Below, in pieces: positions 43,378 to 52,308 of a stretch of 64,000 nucleotides of DNA. This stretch comes from Casimicrobiaceae bacterium. GTDB lineage: Bacteria > Pseudomonadota > Gammaproteobacteria > Burkholderiales > Casimicrobiaceae. The stretch lies in NCBI GenBank assembly GCA_026646885.1, contig JAPKHK010000011.1:1-64000 (forward strand), given 5' to 3'. A program made the position numbers and the translations under genes. The notes under the pieces are model-generated. The model ran no database searches. It saw nothing but the letters and a program-made list of their open reading frames with translations, and was not told where the DNA came from. Positions within the stretch are counted from its first letter, which is position 1, and the number at the start of each line of letters is the position of its first letter.

Positions 43378-44919
43378 TTACAGCACAACACGATTCACCC
43401 GGGCCACCAGACCGTCCCCGGCCAGCTCACCCGAAGCAAAAACCGCCAGCGCATCAAACACGGCATCGGAGAAGCCCCCGACGTTGAGCACGTTCGGCAA
43501 CGTGCGCACTTGCGTCGTCGCGTTCGGCGTGATGTCGATGCAGGCAAGCTTCGCCTCCGGGTTGCGCTTCGAGAACAGGGCCCACTGCGCCTCCGTCTCC
43601 GTCTGCGACTTCCGGCCAGCGTCGAGCCAGGATTCGTTGTCGGAAACATAAACCAGCAGATCGCCGTGAGCCTTGCGCTCGTTCAGCAAGCGCAGCGGCG
43701 CCGAGCATGCCGTGGAACCACCGCCGACCGCCGCCAGCTTTTCGGCGTTGGTCAGCAGGCTATCCCGCGGCGACAGACGCAGCGGCACCACCCGGCCTTC
43801 GAACGGAATCACTTCGGCCTGTGGGTTCTTACGCAGGATGGCCGCCGCGACCAGTGCCGCGACATCCACACAACGCACCTTTGAGCTGGCGCCGCGACGG
43901 TAGCCCGTCGCCGGGCTACGCATCGATCCCGAGACATCCGGGAAAACGAATACGCGGCCGGCGATGACCGGCACGTTCTCGGTCGCCGTCTCGGCTGCGT
44001 CGATCAGCGCCTCGGCCACGATCGCGGGGACGGCCGGATCAATGTTGAGGTAGGCGGCGAGCAACTGATACGGGAAGACCTTCGAACGCGCGATGAGCGC
44101 CGGGTCGCGCAGACGGGCGGCGATTTTTCGGGTCAGCGCCCCATCCTCGAACACGCCGCGCCGCGCGAAGCTGTTCAAGTTCATGCGCGTCGCCTGCCAC
44201 GGTGCGTTACGGGCGATTTCTTTCCAATTCTCGGCCGACAGCGGCAGGGAATCGAGCAGCCGGAAATCGACCTTCGGCACCTCGAGCGATTCGCCGGCTC
44301 GAAAGGCTTCGAGATGATGAATCGCCTCCGGCAGCCGCGCGTCGTTTGCCGCCACCTTGCCGATGAAGTAGCCGAACGCCGCCTCACGCGAAGGATCACC
44401 AGCTTTCGGTCGCGCAAGACGGATCACGTCCGCCAGCGACGGATCCTGACCAACCGCGTTGATCAGCAGCGAATCCGGGGCCGAGACGAGCAATTCCGCG
44501 ATCATCCGCTTGGGCGCCGAGCCCAAGGACTTGCGTCCGGCCAGGCCCGAGCGGACGATCTGAACGAAGGTACGCAGCATCTTGCCGTTGTCGATCACGC
44601 GCGGGAATGCCAGACGGAACAGCTCCGGCGCGCGCGTCGACAGCACAGCCAGCAGCACCGCCGGCGCATCTTTCATGTAGCCGGCCTCGCGGGCGAAAAC
44701 CGCCAGTTTGGCCAGGAACTCCGGCGCCACCTGCCGCCCCAGGCCAACCACGCGAGCCGTGTCGGCCTTGGCATCGGCGTAGAAGGTGGAGTTGAAGGTA
44801 CCGGTCATTACATACTGCGCCAGAGCGGCTTGCGCATCCATCGCGTAGGCAAGTCCGCCGGCATCGTTTACGGTCATATCGGCGCGCGGCGCCGATGCAA
44901 AGATGGCTTTGTTGGCCAT
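43378..44919 (-). CDS. rsr: Ro60/Rsr-family TROVE-domain RNA-binding protein
   Basis: A 513-residue protein. The ATG at 44919 has GGAGG 8 nt upstream; the longer frame to 45039 is rejected. TROVE HEAT-like repeats cover about 20-330 (YAMDAQAALAQYVMTGTFNSTFYADAKADTARVVGLGRQVAPEFLAKLAVFAREAGYMKDAPAVLLAVLSTR; FVQIVRSGLAGRKSLGSAPKRMI). The C-terminal half is a von Willebrand A domain with the metal site VFPDVSGSM (about 375). Ro proteins form a ring that binds misfolded RNA and tRNA-mimicking Y RNAs and works with nucleases. Flanking tRNA and tRNA-like genes and the downstream rtcB fit an RNA-repair operon. Confidence 0.93.
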   Translation of the reverse strand: MANKAIFASAPRADMTVNDAGGLAYAMDAQAALAQYVMTGTFNSTFYADAKADTARVVGLGRQVAPEFLAKLAVFAREAGYMKDAPAVLLAVLSTRAPELFRLAFPRVIDNGKMLRTFVQIVRSGLAGRKSLGSAPKRMIAELLVSAPDSLLINAVGQDPSLADVIRLARPKAGDPSREAAFGYFIGKVAANDARLPEAIHHLEAFRAGESLEVPKVDFRLLDSLPLSAENWKEIARNAPWQATRMNLNSFARRGVFEDGALTRKIAARLRDPALIARSKVFPYQLLAAYLNIDPAVPAIVAEALIDAAETATENVPVIAGRVFVFPDVSGSMRSPATGYRRGASSKVRCVDVAALVAAAILRKNPQAEVIPFEGRVVPLRLSPRDSLLTNAEKLAAVGGGSTACSAPLRLLNERKAHGDLLVYVSDNESWLDAGRKSQTETEAQWALFSKRNPEAKLACIDITPNATTQVRTLPNVLNVGGFSDAVFDALAVFASGELAGDGLVARVNRVVL

Positions 44920-45134
44920 GGTGAGATCCTCCATTCGCCTTTTGGGCGACAAGTTGATGAATGCGCCTGGTGGGCGCGGGTTGCGACTGCTCTGGCATCT
45001 TTCCAGAATTGGGGCAAGCCTGCGCATGGCCGCCATCACTCAGCCGGGAGCCACCCGGAATACGATGGCGCGTTGTCTCCCTCGCGCAGTGGGGTCAGCT
45101 TGGCTAAGCATGTCTTCCGTTGCCGCTTGCTTTG

Positions 45135-45210
45135 TGGTCTCGCACCTCCGACTCGAACGGAGATCCTCCTGGCCCCAAACCAGGTGACTTGCCAACTAGC
45201 CCAATGCGAG
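45135..45210 (-). tRNA. tRNA-Pro (TGG), CCA encoded
   Basis: Minus strand: acceptor CTCGCAT/GTGCGAG with one G-T pair, discriminator A and encoded CCA. Anticodon stem CCTGG/CCAGG encloses TTTGGGG (anticodon TGG). T-arm CTCCG-TTCGAGT-CGGAG is perfect, and the D-arm is GGCTAGTTGGCAAGTC. All arms are canonical, so this looks functional. It sits about 215 bp upstream of the Ro60 start in the same direction. Confidence 0.85.
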
Positions 45211-45217
45211 AAATTCA

Positions 45218-45291
45218 TGGCTCCCCAGACAGCGCGTTTCGAACACGCGAGATCGACTTTGGAAGGATCACTGTGCATCAGAGCGAGGAGC
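45218..45291 (-). tRNA. tRNA-like element, possibly Gly (TCC)
   Basis: Minus strand: acceptor GCTCCTC/GGGGAGC (one T-G pair) and T-arm CGCGT-GTTCGAA-ACGCG are good. The anticodon loop may be CTTCCAA (TCC), but its stem has a mismatch and wobble pairs. About four extra bases separate T-arm and acceptor, and the 3' end reads CAT rather than CCA. It is located seven bases upstream of tRNA-Pro. Confidence 0.45.
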
Positions 45292-45577
45292 GCAAAACCA
45301 CAACGCCAGCGGTCGATGCGCGTGTTGCCTCACCAGCCAAGCACCATGCTTGACCACGAACACCGCAGCTTTTCCGCAGGTCGGCACATCGGTCGCCGGC
45401 GCTGCTACAACCTTCCCGAATTGTTAGAGATCGTTCCAGTGCCCGAAATTTCGGGTTGGGTCCGGCGAATTTTCGCCGGGCTTTTCTTAGCTCCCGAGAC
45501 CCCCCGCCCTGCGAGTTGTCTCGATGATGTTGCTCAGTTCCTGACTCACGGTTTGTTTCCTCTGGCGCACAAATGCA

Positions 45578-45613
45578 CAAGGCCCGGAGTCCTTTCGGAA
45601 CATCCGGGCCTTG
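45578..45613. repeat. strong 11-bp stem-loop in Ro60 operon leader
   Basis: CAAGGCCCGGA (45578-45588) is exactly complementary to TCCGGGCCTTG (45603-45613), with further pairing in the loop (GTCC/GGAAC). It has no T-run on either strand, so a terminator is unlikely; a structured RNA element is more likely. Confidence 0.6.
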
Positions 45614-45727
45614 TGGCCTTCGATCTTTCGATCTGCTGGTTAGGGGCTTTCCCACCCAACCCGGATGCCTGACTGCGTGTTCCAATCCTGATGCTCGTAT
45701 CCAAACGGCGCGCTGATCGGGCAGCCC

Positions 45728-45742
45728 GCTGGCGACGTGCCG
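45728..45742 (-). promoter_or_regulatory. possible sigma-54 promoter upstream of the Ro60-RtcB operon
   Basis: The minus strand reads CGGCACGTCGCCAGC. The -24 part GGCACG matches the consensus and GC follows at the right ten-base distance, although the -12 side (CAGC) is weak. RtcR-type activators of RNA-repair operons act with sigma-54. The start would be about 45716, leaving a leader of about 425 bases. Confidence 0.35.
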
Positions 45743-45923
45743 AGCACGGGCGACGGGACGCGCAAGGACATGGCTATCGCCTGCCGCTTGGTATTCCTGC
45801 CGTTAATGGCTCGAAAGTGTTGCACGTCAAACTCCACGTTGATCGGTGGGCACCATGCCCCGTTCACCAATGTCGCGCAGTATGCCAGCGCCAAATCCAA
45901 GAGGCAAGACGTGAGCGCAAATA

Positions 45924-45942
45924 TTTTGCATGTGATGCAAAA
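45924..45942. promoter_or_regulatory. palindrome upstream of the XRE-type gene
   Basis: TTTTGCAT-GTG-ATGCAAAA is a perfect 8-bp inverted repeat with a three-base centre, ending 38 bp before the ATG at 45981. It is a likely binding site for the adjacent small regulator. Confidence 0.6.
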
Positions 45943-45980
45943 ACTTTGTGGCAGAAAGGCCACAGGGGTAGAATCCGCTC

Positions 45981-46226
45981 ATGGCAAAAAAGAAGGTGCA
46001 GCCACGACGGGCGGTCGTTTGGCGGGTCCGGGTAATCATGGCCGAACGCAACATTCGCTCGGTTTCAGAGCTCGTGCGCCGCCTTGACGGCATTGGCGTC
46101 AGCATTTCCATTGCCCAGTTGGGCCGCATGATCGACGGCAAAACGCAACACTGGAGTCAGGACGTCGTGGAAGGCCTCATCACGGTTCTCGAATGTCGAG
46201 TTGGGGATTTATGGCGGGATGCGTAG
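45981..46226 (+). CDS. XRE-family (HTH_26-like) small DNA-binding protein
   Basis: An 81-residue protein: MAKKKVQPRRAVVWRVRVIMAERNIRSVSELVRRLDGIGVSISIAQLGRMIDGKTQHWSQDVVEGLITVLECRVGDLW. This is the Cro/CI-type helix-turn-helix layout of single-domain regulators, ending with the CxxxDLW signature of the HTH_26 group. It is divergent from the Ro60-RtcB operon and preceded by a palindrome at 45924-45942, so it may regulate itself or that operon. No antitoxin partner is visible. Confidence 0.85.
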   Translation: MAKKKVQPRRAVVWRVRVIMAERNIRSVSELVRRLDGIGVSISIAQLGRMIDGKTQHWSQDVVEGLITVLECRVGDLWRDA

Positions 46227-46440
46227 TACGCGGATCTGCCGGCGCGCACAATGACCATCACCGGGCGGCTACCCAAAGACTCTTCCTCGATCCGACTGAT
46301 TCTATGCGCCCCGGTTGAGGCAGACCAATAGAGTACGTCAGGCAAAGCGTCAGCAAGTTGTCGATACTGTGGTTGAGCGCCGATCGGGCAAAGTCCGGCG
46401 ATCTTTGCCTTTGATTGAGTTCACTACCACGCCGCCAAGC

Positions 46441-46738
46441 GCCTCACTCCACAGTCACAGACCTCGCCATATTTCTCGGCTTTTGGCTTCGGCCGCCCTG
46501 CGCGCCGCAGGCCTTAACGCGCCTGTCGGCGCATTAGCCCACGCCGCAAACCGCGTCAAATGTGGCTTGAGAATGAACCCACTCGCAGTCTATTCAACCG
46601 TGACCGATTTGGCGAGGTTACGCGGTTTGTGGCTTCGGCCGGCCTGCGTGCCGCAGGCCTTAACGCGCCTGTCGGCGCATTAGCCTACGCCGCAAGCTCC
46701 CTGACATACCTCCCGCATCCACCGCAGCGCATGCCCTG
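46441..46738 (+). repeat. tandem degenerate copies of the glmS 3' end
   Basis: Two units follow one another before the glmS stop. Each has a segment like the glmS end (CTCCACAGTCACAGACCTCG at about 46447; CAACCGTGACCGATTTGGCG at about 46595), then a (T)TTGGCTTCGGCC or TTTGTGGCTTCGGCCGGCC stretch. The shared 20-mer GCCTTAACGCGCCTGTCGGC comes next, followed by GCATTAGCC(T/C)ACGCCGCAA. A further copy lies at 38763-38892. Repeated insertion at the glmS end, a classic island site, would produce this. Confidence 0.75.
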
Positions 46739-48553
46739 CTACTCGACGGTAACGCTCTTCGCCAGGTTGCGGGGCTTGTCCACATCCGTCCCCTTCTGCA
46801 ATGCCGCGTGATACGCCAGCATTTGCAGCGGCACGACATGCACGATCGGCGAGAGCGCTCCCAGGTGATCGGGCAGGTGGATGACGTGCACGCCGTCGCT
46901 GTCGGTGATTTCGCTGCCGGCGTCGGCGAAGACGTAAAGTTCGCCGCCGCGGGCGCGCACTTCTTGCATGTTGCTCTTGAGTTTTTCCAAGAGCGCGTCG
47001 TTGGGGGCGACGGTGATTACCGGCATGTCGGCATCCACGAGCGCCAGGGGGCCGTGCTTGAGTTCGCCGGCGGGGTAGGCTTCGGCGTGGATGTAGGAAA
47101 TTTCCTTGAGCTTGAGCGCGCCTTCGAGGGCGATGGGGTAGTGCATGCCGCGCCCCAGAAAGAGGGCGTGATGTTTTTCGGCGAAGCGTTCGGCCCAGGC
47201 GGAAATTTGCGCTTCGAGGGCGAGCACGTGGCTCACCGCGGCGGGCAGGTGGCGCAGACTTTCGATGGCCTTGCGTTCGTCTTCTGCGGCGAGGCGTCCG
47301 CGCAGCTTGGCGAGGGTAAGGGTCAGTAAGTGCAAGGCGGTGAGTTGCGTGGTGAAGGCCTTGGTGGAGGCGACGCCGATTTCCGCGCCGGCACGGGTGA
47401 GGTAGACGAGGCGGCTTCTTCTGACCAGCGCACTTTCGCCGCGGTTGCATATGGCGAGCACGTTTTCGTGCCCTAGGCTCTTGGCGTGTTCCACCGCGGC
47501 CAGCGTGTCGGCGGTTTCGCCCGACTGCGAAATGGCCACCACCAGCGCGCGCGGGTTGGGCACGCTGTCGCGATAGCGGTATTCGCTGGCGATTTCGACG
47601 CTTGCGGGTACACCCGCCAAGGCTTCGATCCAATAACGGGCGACCAGGCCAGCGTGATAGCTCGTGCCGCAGGCGAGAATGTGCACCGCGTTGCAGTGGC
47701 CCAGAATGTCCGCGGCGCCTTCACCGAACAACTCCGGCGTAATGGCTTCGAGCCCGTGCAGGGTGTCGGTGATGGCGCGCGGCTGCTCGAAAATTTCCTT
47801 CTGCATGTAGTGCCGGTAATTGCCCAGCTCAACGACGTCGACGCCGCCGATGGCGGTTTGCACCGCGCGGGTCACCGCCTTGCCCTGGCGGTCGTAGAGC
47901 TGGTAGCTCATCAGGCCCAGGTCGACGACATCACCTTCTTCCAGATACACCACGCGCTGCGTCACCGGCGCCAGCGCCGAAGCGTCCGAGGCGAGAAAAT
48001 TCTCCTCCACGCCCAGGCCCACGACCATGGGGCTGCCGGCGCGCGCGCCGATCAGCCGGTGCGGCTCGTCGGCAATGAGCACGGCGATGGCGTAAGCACC
48101 TTTCAGTTCGGCAACGCTCTTTTGTACGGCGCGCAGAAGGTCGCCTTCGTAAAAGGAATGAACCAAGTGGGCGATGACTTCGGTATCGGTTTCGGTGACG
48201 AACTCGAAACCTTTCGCAAGCAGATTCTTGCGCAGCGCTTCGTGGTTTTCGATGATGCCGTTGTGTACCACCGCCACGCGTTCGCCGCTGGTGTGCGGGT
48301 GCGCGTTCACGTCGCTGGGGCGGCCATGGGTGGCCCAGCGGGTGTGGGCGATGCCGGTGACGCCCTGAAAATAGGTTTCGTTGGCGCGGCGCGCCAATTC
48401 AGCCACGCGGCCGGTGGACACCAGGCGCTTCAGGCCGTTGTCGAGCACGGCGAGGCCGGCGGAATCGTAGCCGCGATACTCGAGCCGCCGTAGGCCTTCG
48501 AGGAGAATCGGAACCACATTACGTTGCGCGACTGCGCCGACGATGCCGCACAT
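46739..48553 (-). CDS. glmS: glutamine-fructose-6-phosphate aminotransferase
   Basis: A 604-residue protein. It makes glucosamine-6-phosphate from fructose-6-phosphate and glutamine, the first step towards UDP-GlcNAc. Cys2 in MCGIVGA is the glutaminase nucleophile, so ATG 48553 is the start and the six extra residues to 48571 are rejected. [25 protein letters not shown], then two SIS isomerase domains ([72 protein letters not shown]) and the terminal [11 protein letters not shown] are all typical. Downstream of glmU on the same strand. Its 3' end is the probable island integration site. Confidence 0.97.
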   Translation of the reverse strand: MCGIVGAVAQRNVVPILLEGLRRLEYRGYDSAGLAVLDNGLKRLVSTGRVAELARRANETYFQGVTGIAHTRWATHGRPSDVNAHPHTSGERVAVVHNGIIENHEALRKNLLAKGFEFVTETDTEVIAHLVHSFYEGDLLRAVQKSVAELKGAYAIAVLIADEPHRLIGARAGSPMVVGLGVEENFLASDASALAPVTQRVVYLEEGDVVDLGLMSYQLYDRQGKAVTRAVQTAIGGVDVVELGNYRHYMQKEIFEQPRAITDTLHGLEAITPELFGEGAADILGHCNAVHILACGTSYHAGLVARYWIEALAGVPASVEIASEYRYRDSVPNPRALVVAISQSGETADTLAAVEHAKSLGHENVLAICNRGESALVRRSRLVYLTRAGAEIGVASTKAFTTQLTALHLLTLTLAKLRGRLAAEDERKAIESLRHLPAAVSHVLALEAQISAWAERFAEKHHALFLGRGMHYPIALEGALKLKEISYIHAEAYPAGELKHGPLALVDADMPVITVAPNDALLEKLKSNMQEVRARGGELYVFADAGSEITDSDGVHVIHLPDHLGALSPIVHVVPLQMLAYHAALQKGTDVDKPRNLAKSVTVE

Positions 48554-48601
48554 AATCGCTTGCCTCTTCAAGAGTTCAGTGGGAAGACACCATCCCCGGA
48601 G

Positions 48602-49969
48602 TCACGCCTTTTTTGGCCGCTTCCAGGCCGGCAGTGAAAGCTGCTTGGCGCGGGAAACGGTGAGTGTGTCGGGCGGCGCTTCGCGAGTGAGCGTGGTGCC
48701 GGCACCGAGCGTAGCGCCGCGGCGCACGGTGACCGGCGCCACGAGCTGGGTATCGGAGCCGATGAAGACATCGTCTTCGATGACTGTGCGGTGTTTGTTC
48801 ACGCCATCGTAATTGCAGGTGATGGTGCCGGCGCCAATGTTTACTCGCGCGCCCACGGTGGCGTCACCGATGTAAGACAAATGATTCGCTTTGCTGCCAG
48901 GGCCTATGCTGCTGTTTTTGACTTCGACGAAGTTGCCCACATGCGCTTCGCGTGCGAGCACCGCGCCGGGGCGCAAGCGCGCGTAAGGGCCGACCACGCA
49001 GTTCTCGCCCAGGGTGGCGCCCTCGAGATGCGAAAAGGGCGCGACACGCGTGCCCGCCGCGATGCTCACGTTACGCAGCACGCAATAGGGCTCGATGCGC
49101 ACACCTTCTCCCAGCGTGACTTCGCCTTCGAACACGCAGCCGACATCGATGGTCACATCGCGCCCGCATTGCAAGCTGCCTCGCAAGTCGAAGCGGGCGG
49201 GGTCGAGCAGGGTCACCCCTTGGGCCATGAGGCGCTGTGCCGCGGCGCTTTGGAATTCGCGCTCCAACTGGGCGAGCTGGTCCTTGCTGTTGACCCCGGT
49301 GACCTCGGCCACATTGGTTGCGGTGGCGGTGGCCACCTCGCCTCCTTCGGCCACCGCCAAAGCGATCACGTCGGTGAGGTAATACTCGCCCTGGGCGTTG
49401 TCGTTCTTGAGCTGCGCGAGCCAGCGCGCGAAAGATGCGGTAGCTGCCGCCATGATGCCGGTGTTGACTTCCCGGATGGCGCGTTCGGCGACTGTGGCAT
49501 CTTTTTCTTCGACGATGCGTTGCAGCTTACCGGCGGCATCGCGCACCAGTCGGCCGTAACCCTGTGGTTGCGCCAGCTCCACGGCCAGCAAAGCCAGCGG
49601 TGCCTGGGTGGCGCGGGCAACCAACTCGCGCAGGGTGTCGGCGCGCAGCAGCGGCACATCGCCATAGAGCACCAGCGTGATGCCATCGGCCGGCAAGTGC
49701 GGCAGCGCCTGTTGCAGCGCGTGGCCGGTGCCCAGTTGCGGCTCCTGCGGCGCCCAGGAAAGTTCGCTGGCGGGGAAGGCTGCGCGCACCCGCTCGCCGC
49801 CATGGCCGTACACTACGACCACGCGGCGCGGTTGCAGCACCTGGGCGGCATCGAGCACATGTGCCAGCAGCGGCCGACCGGCCAAGGGCTGCAATACCTT
49901 GGGCCAATTCGAGCACATGCGCTTGCCCTGGCCGGCGGCCAAAATCACGATATCAAGTGCAGGCAACAT
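48602..49969 (-). CDS. glmU: bifunctional UDP-GlcNAc pyrophosphorylase / GlcN-1-P acetyltransferase
   Basis: A 455-residue protein, normal length. The N-terminal uridyltransferase has [30 protein letters not shown], then [10 protein letters not shown] and LYGDVPLL (about residues 8-110). The C-terminal left-handed beta-helix acetyltransferase contains hexapeptide repeats ([68 protein letters not shown]). ATG 49969 matches the family start; the frame runs on upstream to 50476 without homology. It is 48 bp upstream of glmS, so both enzymes of the pathway are likely co-transcribed. Confidence 0.97.
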   Translation of the reverse strand: MLPALDIVILAAGQGKRMCSNWPKVLQPLAGRPLLAHVLDAAQVLQPRRVVVVYGHGGERVRAAFPASELSWAPQEPQLGTGHALQQALPHLPADGITLVLYGDVPLLRADTLRELVARATQAPLALLAVELAQPQGYGRLVRDAAGKLQRIVEEKDATVAERAIREVNTGIMAAATASFARWLAQLKNDNAQGEYYLTDVIALAVAEGGEVATATATNVAEVTGVNSKDQLAQLEREFQSAAAQRLMAQGVTLLDPARFDLRGSLQCGRDVTIDVGCVFEGEVTLGEGVRIEPYCVLRNVSIAAGTRVAPFSHLEGATLGENCVVGPYARLRPGAVLAREAHVGNFVEVKNSSIGPGSKANHLSYIGDATVGARVNIGAGTITCNYDGVNKHRTVIEDDVFIGSDTQLVAPVTVRRGATLGAGTTLTREAPPDTLTVSRAKQLSLPAWKRPKKA

Positions 49970-50119
49970 GTGCGGGGGGTTTGTCGCTGGGAGAAGGCGT
50001 CGTATTATCTCACCAAAGCCGCTCCCGAACAGCCCGTCGCCAGCGGGCGACGATGGCGGCGCGAGGGCTGCCGAGGGGATCATAGTGCCATACGCAGGTC
50101 GCAGAGCTTCGCCCCGGCG

Positions 50120-50872
50120 ATGAGTGTCATCGCCGTATTCAACCAGAAAGGCGGGGTCGGCAAGACCACCACCGCGCTCAATATCGCCGCCGGTTTGGCG
50201 CTGCGAGGCGCTCGGCCTCTGGCGATCGACCTCGATCCGCAAGCGCATTTGTCGCAGGTGCTGGGCGGCGACCAGCGCTTGGCCGAAGAAACGGTGTTTT
50301 CCTTCTTTGCAAGGCAGCGGCCGCTGGCGGAAATCACCCGCGCGCTGGACGCAGGCGTGCAACTGGTGCCGGGACACCTCGAAACCGCCAAGCTCGATTC
50401 GATGCTGGGCAAGAGCCTGCAGGTGATTACCCGCTTGCGCCACGCGCTGCAACAGAAAGCCGGGGAGCGCGACCACGTGATTATCGATTGCTGCCCGTTG
50501 CTAGGCGTACTTTCGCTCAATGCGATTTTTGCTTGCGACCTGTTGCTGGTGCCGGTGTCGGCGGATTATCTGGCACTGCAGGGGGCGCAGCAAGTGGAGC
50601 GCACGCTCGACGCTCTTGAGCCAGTGGTGAAGCGACGGTTGCCGCGGCGCTATCTTTTGACGCGCTTCGACCGGCGCCGCAAGATGAGCGGGGAAATCGA
50701 GGCGCGCATGCGTGCGCAGTTTCGTGCCGAAGAGATTTGTGCCAGCATCATCGGCGAGAATGTATCACTCGCGGAGAGCCCGGCATATCAGAAAAGCGTT
50801 TTCGACTATGCGCCGCGCAGTACCGGGGCGCGGGACTATGGGGCGCTTCTCGATGAGCTGTTCGGGCGCTGA
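50120..50872 (+). CDS. ParA/Soj-type P-loop ATPase
   Basis: A 250-residue protein, [30 protein letters not shown], with the deviant Walker A KGGVGKTT including the signature lysine. [14 protein letters not shown] (Walker A') and [28 protein letters not shown] (Walker B) follow. No parB gene lies beside it, so a role in chromosome segregation is not shown; orphan ParA-like proteins also position other cargo. ATG 50120 begins the fold directly. It is divergent from glmU. Confidence 0.92.
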   Translation: MSVIAVFNQKGGVGKTTTALNIAAGLALRGARPLAIDLDPQAHLSQVLGGDQRLAEETVFSFFARQRPLAEITRALDAGVQLVPGHLETAKLDSMLGKSLQVITRLRHALQQKAGERDHVIIDCCPLLGVLSLNAIFACDLLLVPVSADYLALQGAQQVERTLDALEPVVKRRLPRRYLLTRFDRRRKMSGEIEARMRAQFRAEEICASIIGENVSLAESPAYQKSVFDYAPRSTGARDYGALLDELFGR

Positions 50873-50890
50873 GCGCAGCTAAGGCTTGGT

Positions 50891-51127
50891 TCAATGCGAA
50901 CCGCTGGGCTCACGAACCGCGCGTCGGCTGATCAGGCTGATGATGTTCTCCATGGCCAGCGACTCGTTGGTCGTTTCCGCCTGCTTGCACCGGCACTCGA
51001 TGATTTCGCAACGATAATACATTTGCTTCAAGCGCCTCTCGGCTTCTTCGCGATTGGCGGCGAGAATGGAGATGTTGTCGACCTTTTGGCCGCTGCGGGT
51101 GCGGATGTTGAAGCCAAAGCGCGTCAT
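50891..51127 (-). CDS. small protein of unknown function
   Basis: A 78-residue protein: MTRFGFNIRTRSGQKVDNISILAANREEAERRLKQMYYRCEIIECRCKQAETTNESLAMENIISLISRRAVREPSGSH. An N-terminal beta-strand pair followed by a helix and a Cys pair (CEIIECRC) is visible. It lies tail-to-tail with the parA-like gene. The longer frame to 51325 has no support. I do not recognise the family, although similar short proteins are common in betaproteobacteria. Confidence 0.65.
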   Translation of the reverse strand: MTRFGFNIRTRSGQKVDNISILAANREEAERRLKQMYYRCEIIECRCKQAETTNESLAMENIISLISRRAVREPSGSH

Positions 51128-51260
51128 GGCGATGTCATAAGGCGGCGGCGGGAAAGGTGAATATATTCCATTCCGCCACAAAAGCAAGTGTTTTTTTGTT
51201 GTCGTCAAATTGTCATTTCGCCAGGCGGGACGTGGCCTTTTCAGGTTGTACGGTCGGCTG

Positions 51261-52139
51261 TCAGCAAAGGGTGGCGGATAGCCGCCCAAGCAAAGCTCGG
51301 GCTTCGCCGGCATATCCACCCCCAAAAAGCTGGAAGTGGTTCAGCACGTGATAGAGCTGATAGACCAGGCGGCGCTCGGCCCAGCCGGGCCGAGGCGCGT
51401 GGGCAGCGGCATGGGCGGCAAAGAAATCGCGAGAGAACCCGCCAAAAAGCGCGGCCATGGCCAAATCGCACTCCGGATCACCGGCATGGACGGCTGGATC
51501 GAAAAGCGTCGGCTTTCCTGCCACGAACCCCCGGTTGCCGCTCCACAAGTCCCCGTGCAGCAGTGCCGCGGCGGGCGGGTTGTTGGCGAGCAGGCGCTCT
51601 ATTTCCGGCCACACGGCCAGGGCTTTCTCCAGCAGCCATGGCGCCCCGCGGGCGGCCGCCGCTTCGAGCTGCGGCCGCAGGCGCCGTTGGCAAAAAAAGC
51701 GTGGCCAATCGTTGTCCCAGGCGTTTTGCTGAATACTACTGCCAAGGTAATTGTCCCGGTGCCAGCCAAACCGCGGGAAGTGCGACTCATGCAGCGCGGC
51801 GAGCGCCTCGCCCAGCCGGGCATCGCTGCCCACGGCCGCCAGATCCTGCCACTCCAGCACCATGAAATCGACCTCCGGCGCCTGCCCCAGAACCACCACC
51901 GCCGGCACGCGCAGGGCCGGGCACCGTGCCAGTGCTTGCAAGCCGTCCGCCTCGGCGGCGAATTGATCGCCCGCGCCCCGACCGAGCTTGGCAAAGAAGC
52001 GCAGGCCGCTGCCGGCAAGGCGCAGGTTTTCGCTGATGCAGCCGCCGGACACCGGCAGCGCCTGTTCCAGCTGAAATGGCCGGCCGATCGATCGGCTGAG
52101 GGCGCTTTCGAGCGCCTGGCGGGTGGCGGGCGACGGCAT
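51261..52139 (-). CDS. fructosamine-kinase / ketosamine-kinase family protein
   Basis: A 292-residue protein. The ATP-binding lobe contains FFAKLGRGAGDQFAAEADGLQALA with the catalytic lysine. The phosphotransfer lobe has ALLHGDLWSGNRGFVAGKPTLFDPAVHAGDPECDLAMAALFGGF, the HGDLWxGN and DPA motifs of the family. Members phosphorylate ketosamines formed by glycation so that the adducts can break down. Start ATG 52139 fits family length; no good Shine-Dalgarno is seen and upstream in-frame ATGs exist. It is divergent from cobS, with overlapping 5' regions. Confidence 0.9.
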   Translation of the reverse strand: MPSPATRQALESALSRSIGRPFQLEQALPVSGGCISENLRLAGSGLRFFAKLGRGAGDQFAAEADGLQALARCPALRVPAVVVLGQAPEVDFMVLEWQDLAAVGSDARLGEALAALHESHFPRFGWHRDNYLGSSIQQNAWDNDWPRFFCQRRLRPQLEAAAARGAPWLLEKALAVWPEIERLLANNPPAAALLHGDLWSGNRGFVAGKPTLFDPAVHAGDPECDLAMAALFGGFSRDFFAAHAAAHAPRPGWAERRLVYQLYHVLNHFQLFGGGYAGEARALLGRLSATLC

Positions 52140-52308
52140 CGGGCCTGGGAGGGAAACGGGGTCAAGAGTGGCGACGGGCCGGGACACTCTACACGTTTCG
52201 GCCCGTGCCGGCGCGGCTCTGCTATCCTCGGAGGCTGACACGCCCATCCCATTGCCCAGCCATGTCGCCCGTCGTACCCTTGCTGCTTTGCGCTTCAACC
52301 AGTCGGCG

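Larger units (their letters stand above)
45292..45980. other. leader region of the Ro60-RtcB operon, stem-loop rich
   Basis: About 690 bp with no convincing gene. Palindromes include CCCGAAATTTCGGG (around 45442-45455) and CCGGCGAA/TTCGCCGG (45462-45479, then CTTTTCTT on the plus strand). A hairpin lies at 45578-45613. Frames on both strands (for example minus 45640-45963) show no domain. Structured leader RNA, Y-RNA-like RNA or remnants are possible. Confidence 0.45.

Noticed and set aside
45442..45488. Rho-independent terminator on the plus strand (CCGGCGAA/TTCGCCGG then CTTTTCTT)
   Set aside because: No plus-strand gene ends upstream of it; kept as part of the structured leader instead.
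45640..45963. 107-residue minus-strand frame before the XRE-type gene
   Set aside because: No ribosome binding site, no domain, and overlapping plus-strand frames are equally plausible; left as part of the leader region.
38763..46738. Tn7-like element carrying its own transposase at glmS
   Set aside because: The glmS-end repeats fit insertion there, but no tnsABCDE, integrase or IS transposase gene was found in the window.
48791..50119. Long upstream extension of the ParA-like frame on the plus strand
   Set aside because: It lies antisense to glmU, and the ParA fold begins exactly at ATG 50120.
52140..52308. Possible cobalamin riboswitch before cobS
   Set aside because: No B12-box-like sequence or conserved core could be seen; the region is short and overlaps the divergent kinase-type gene start.
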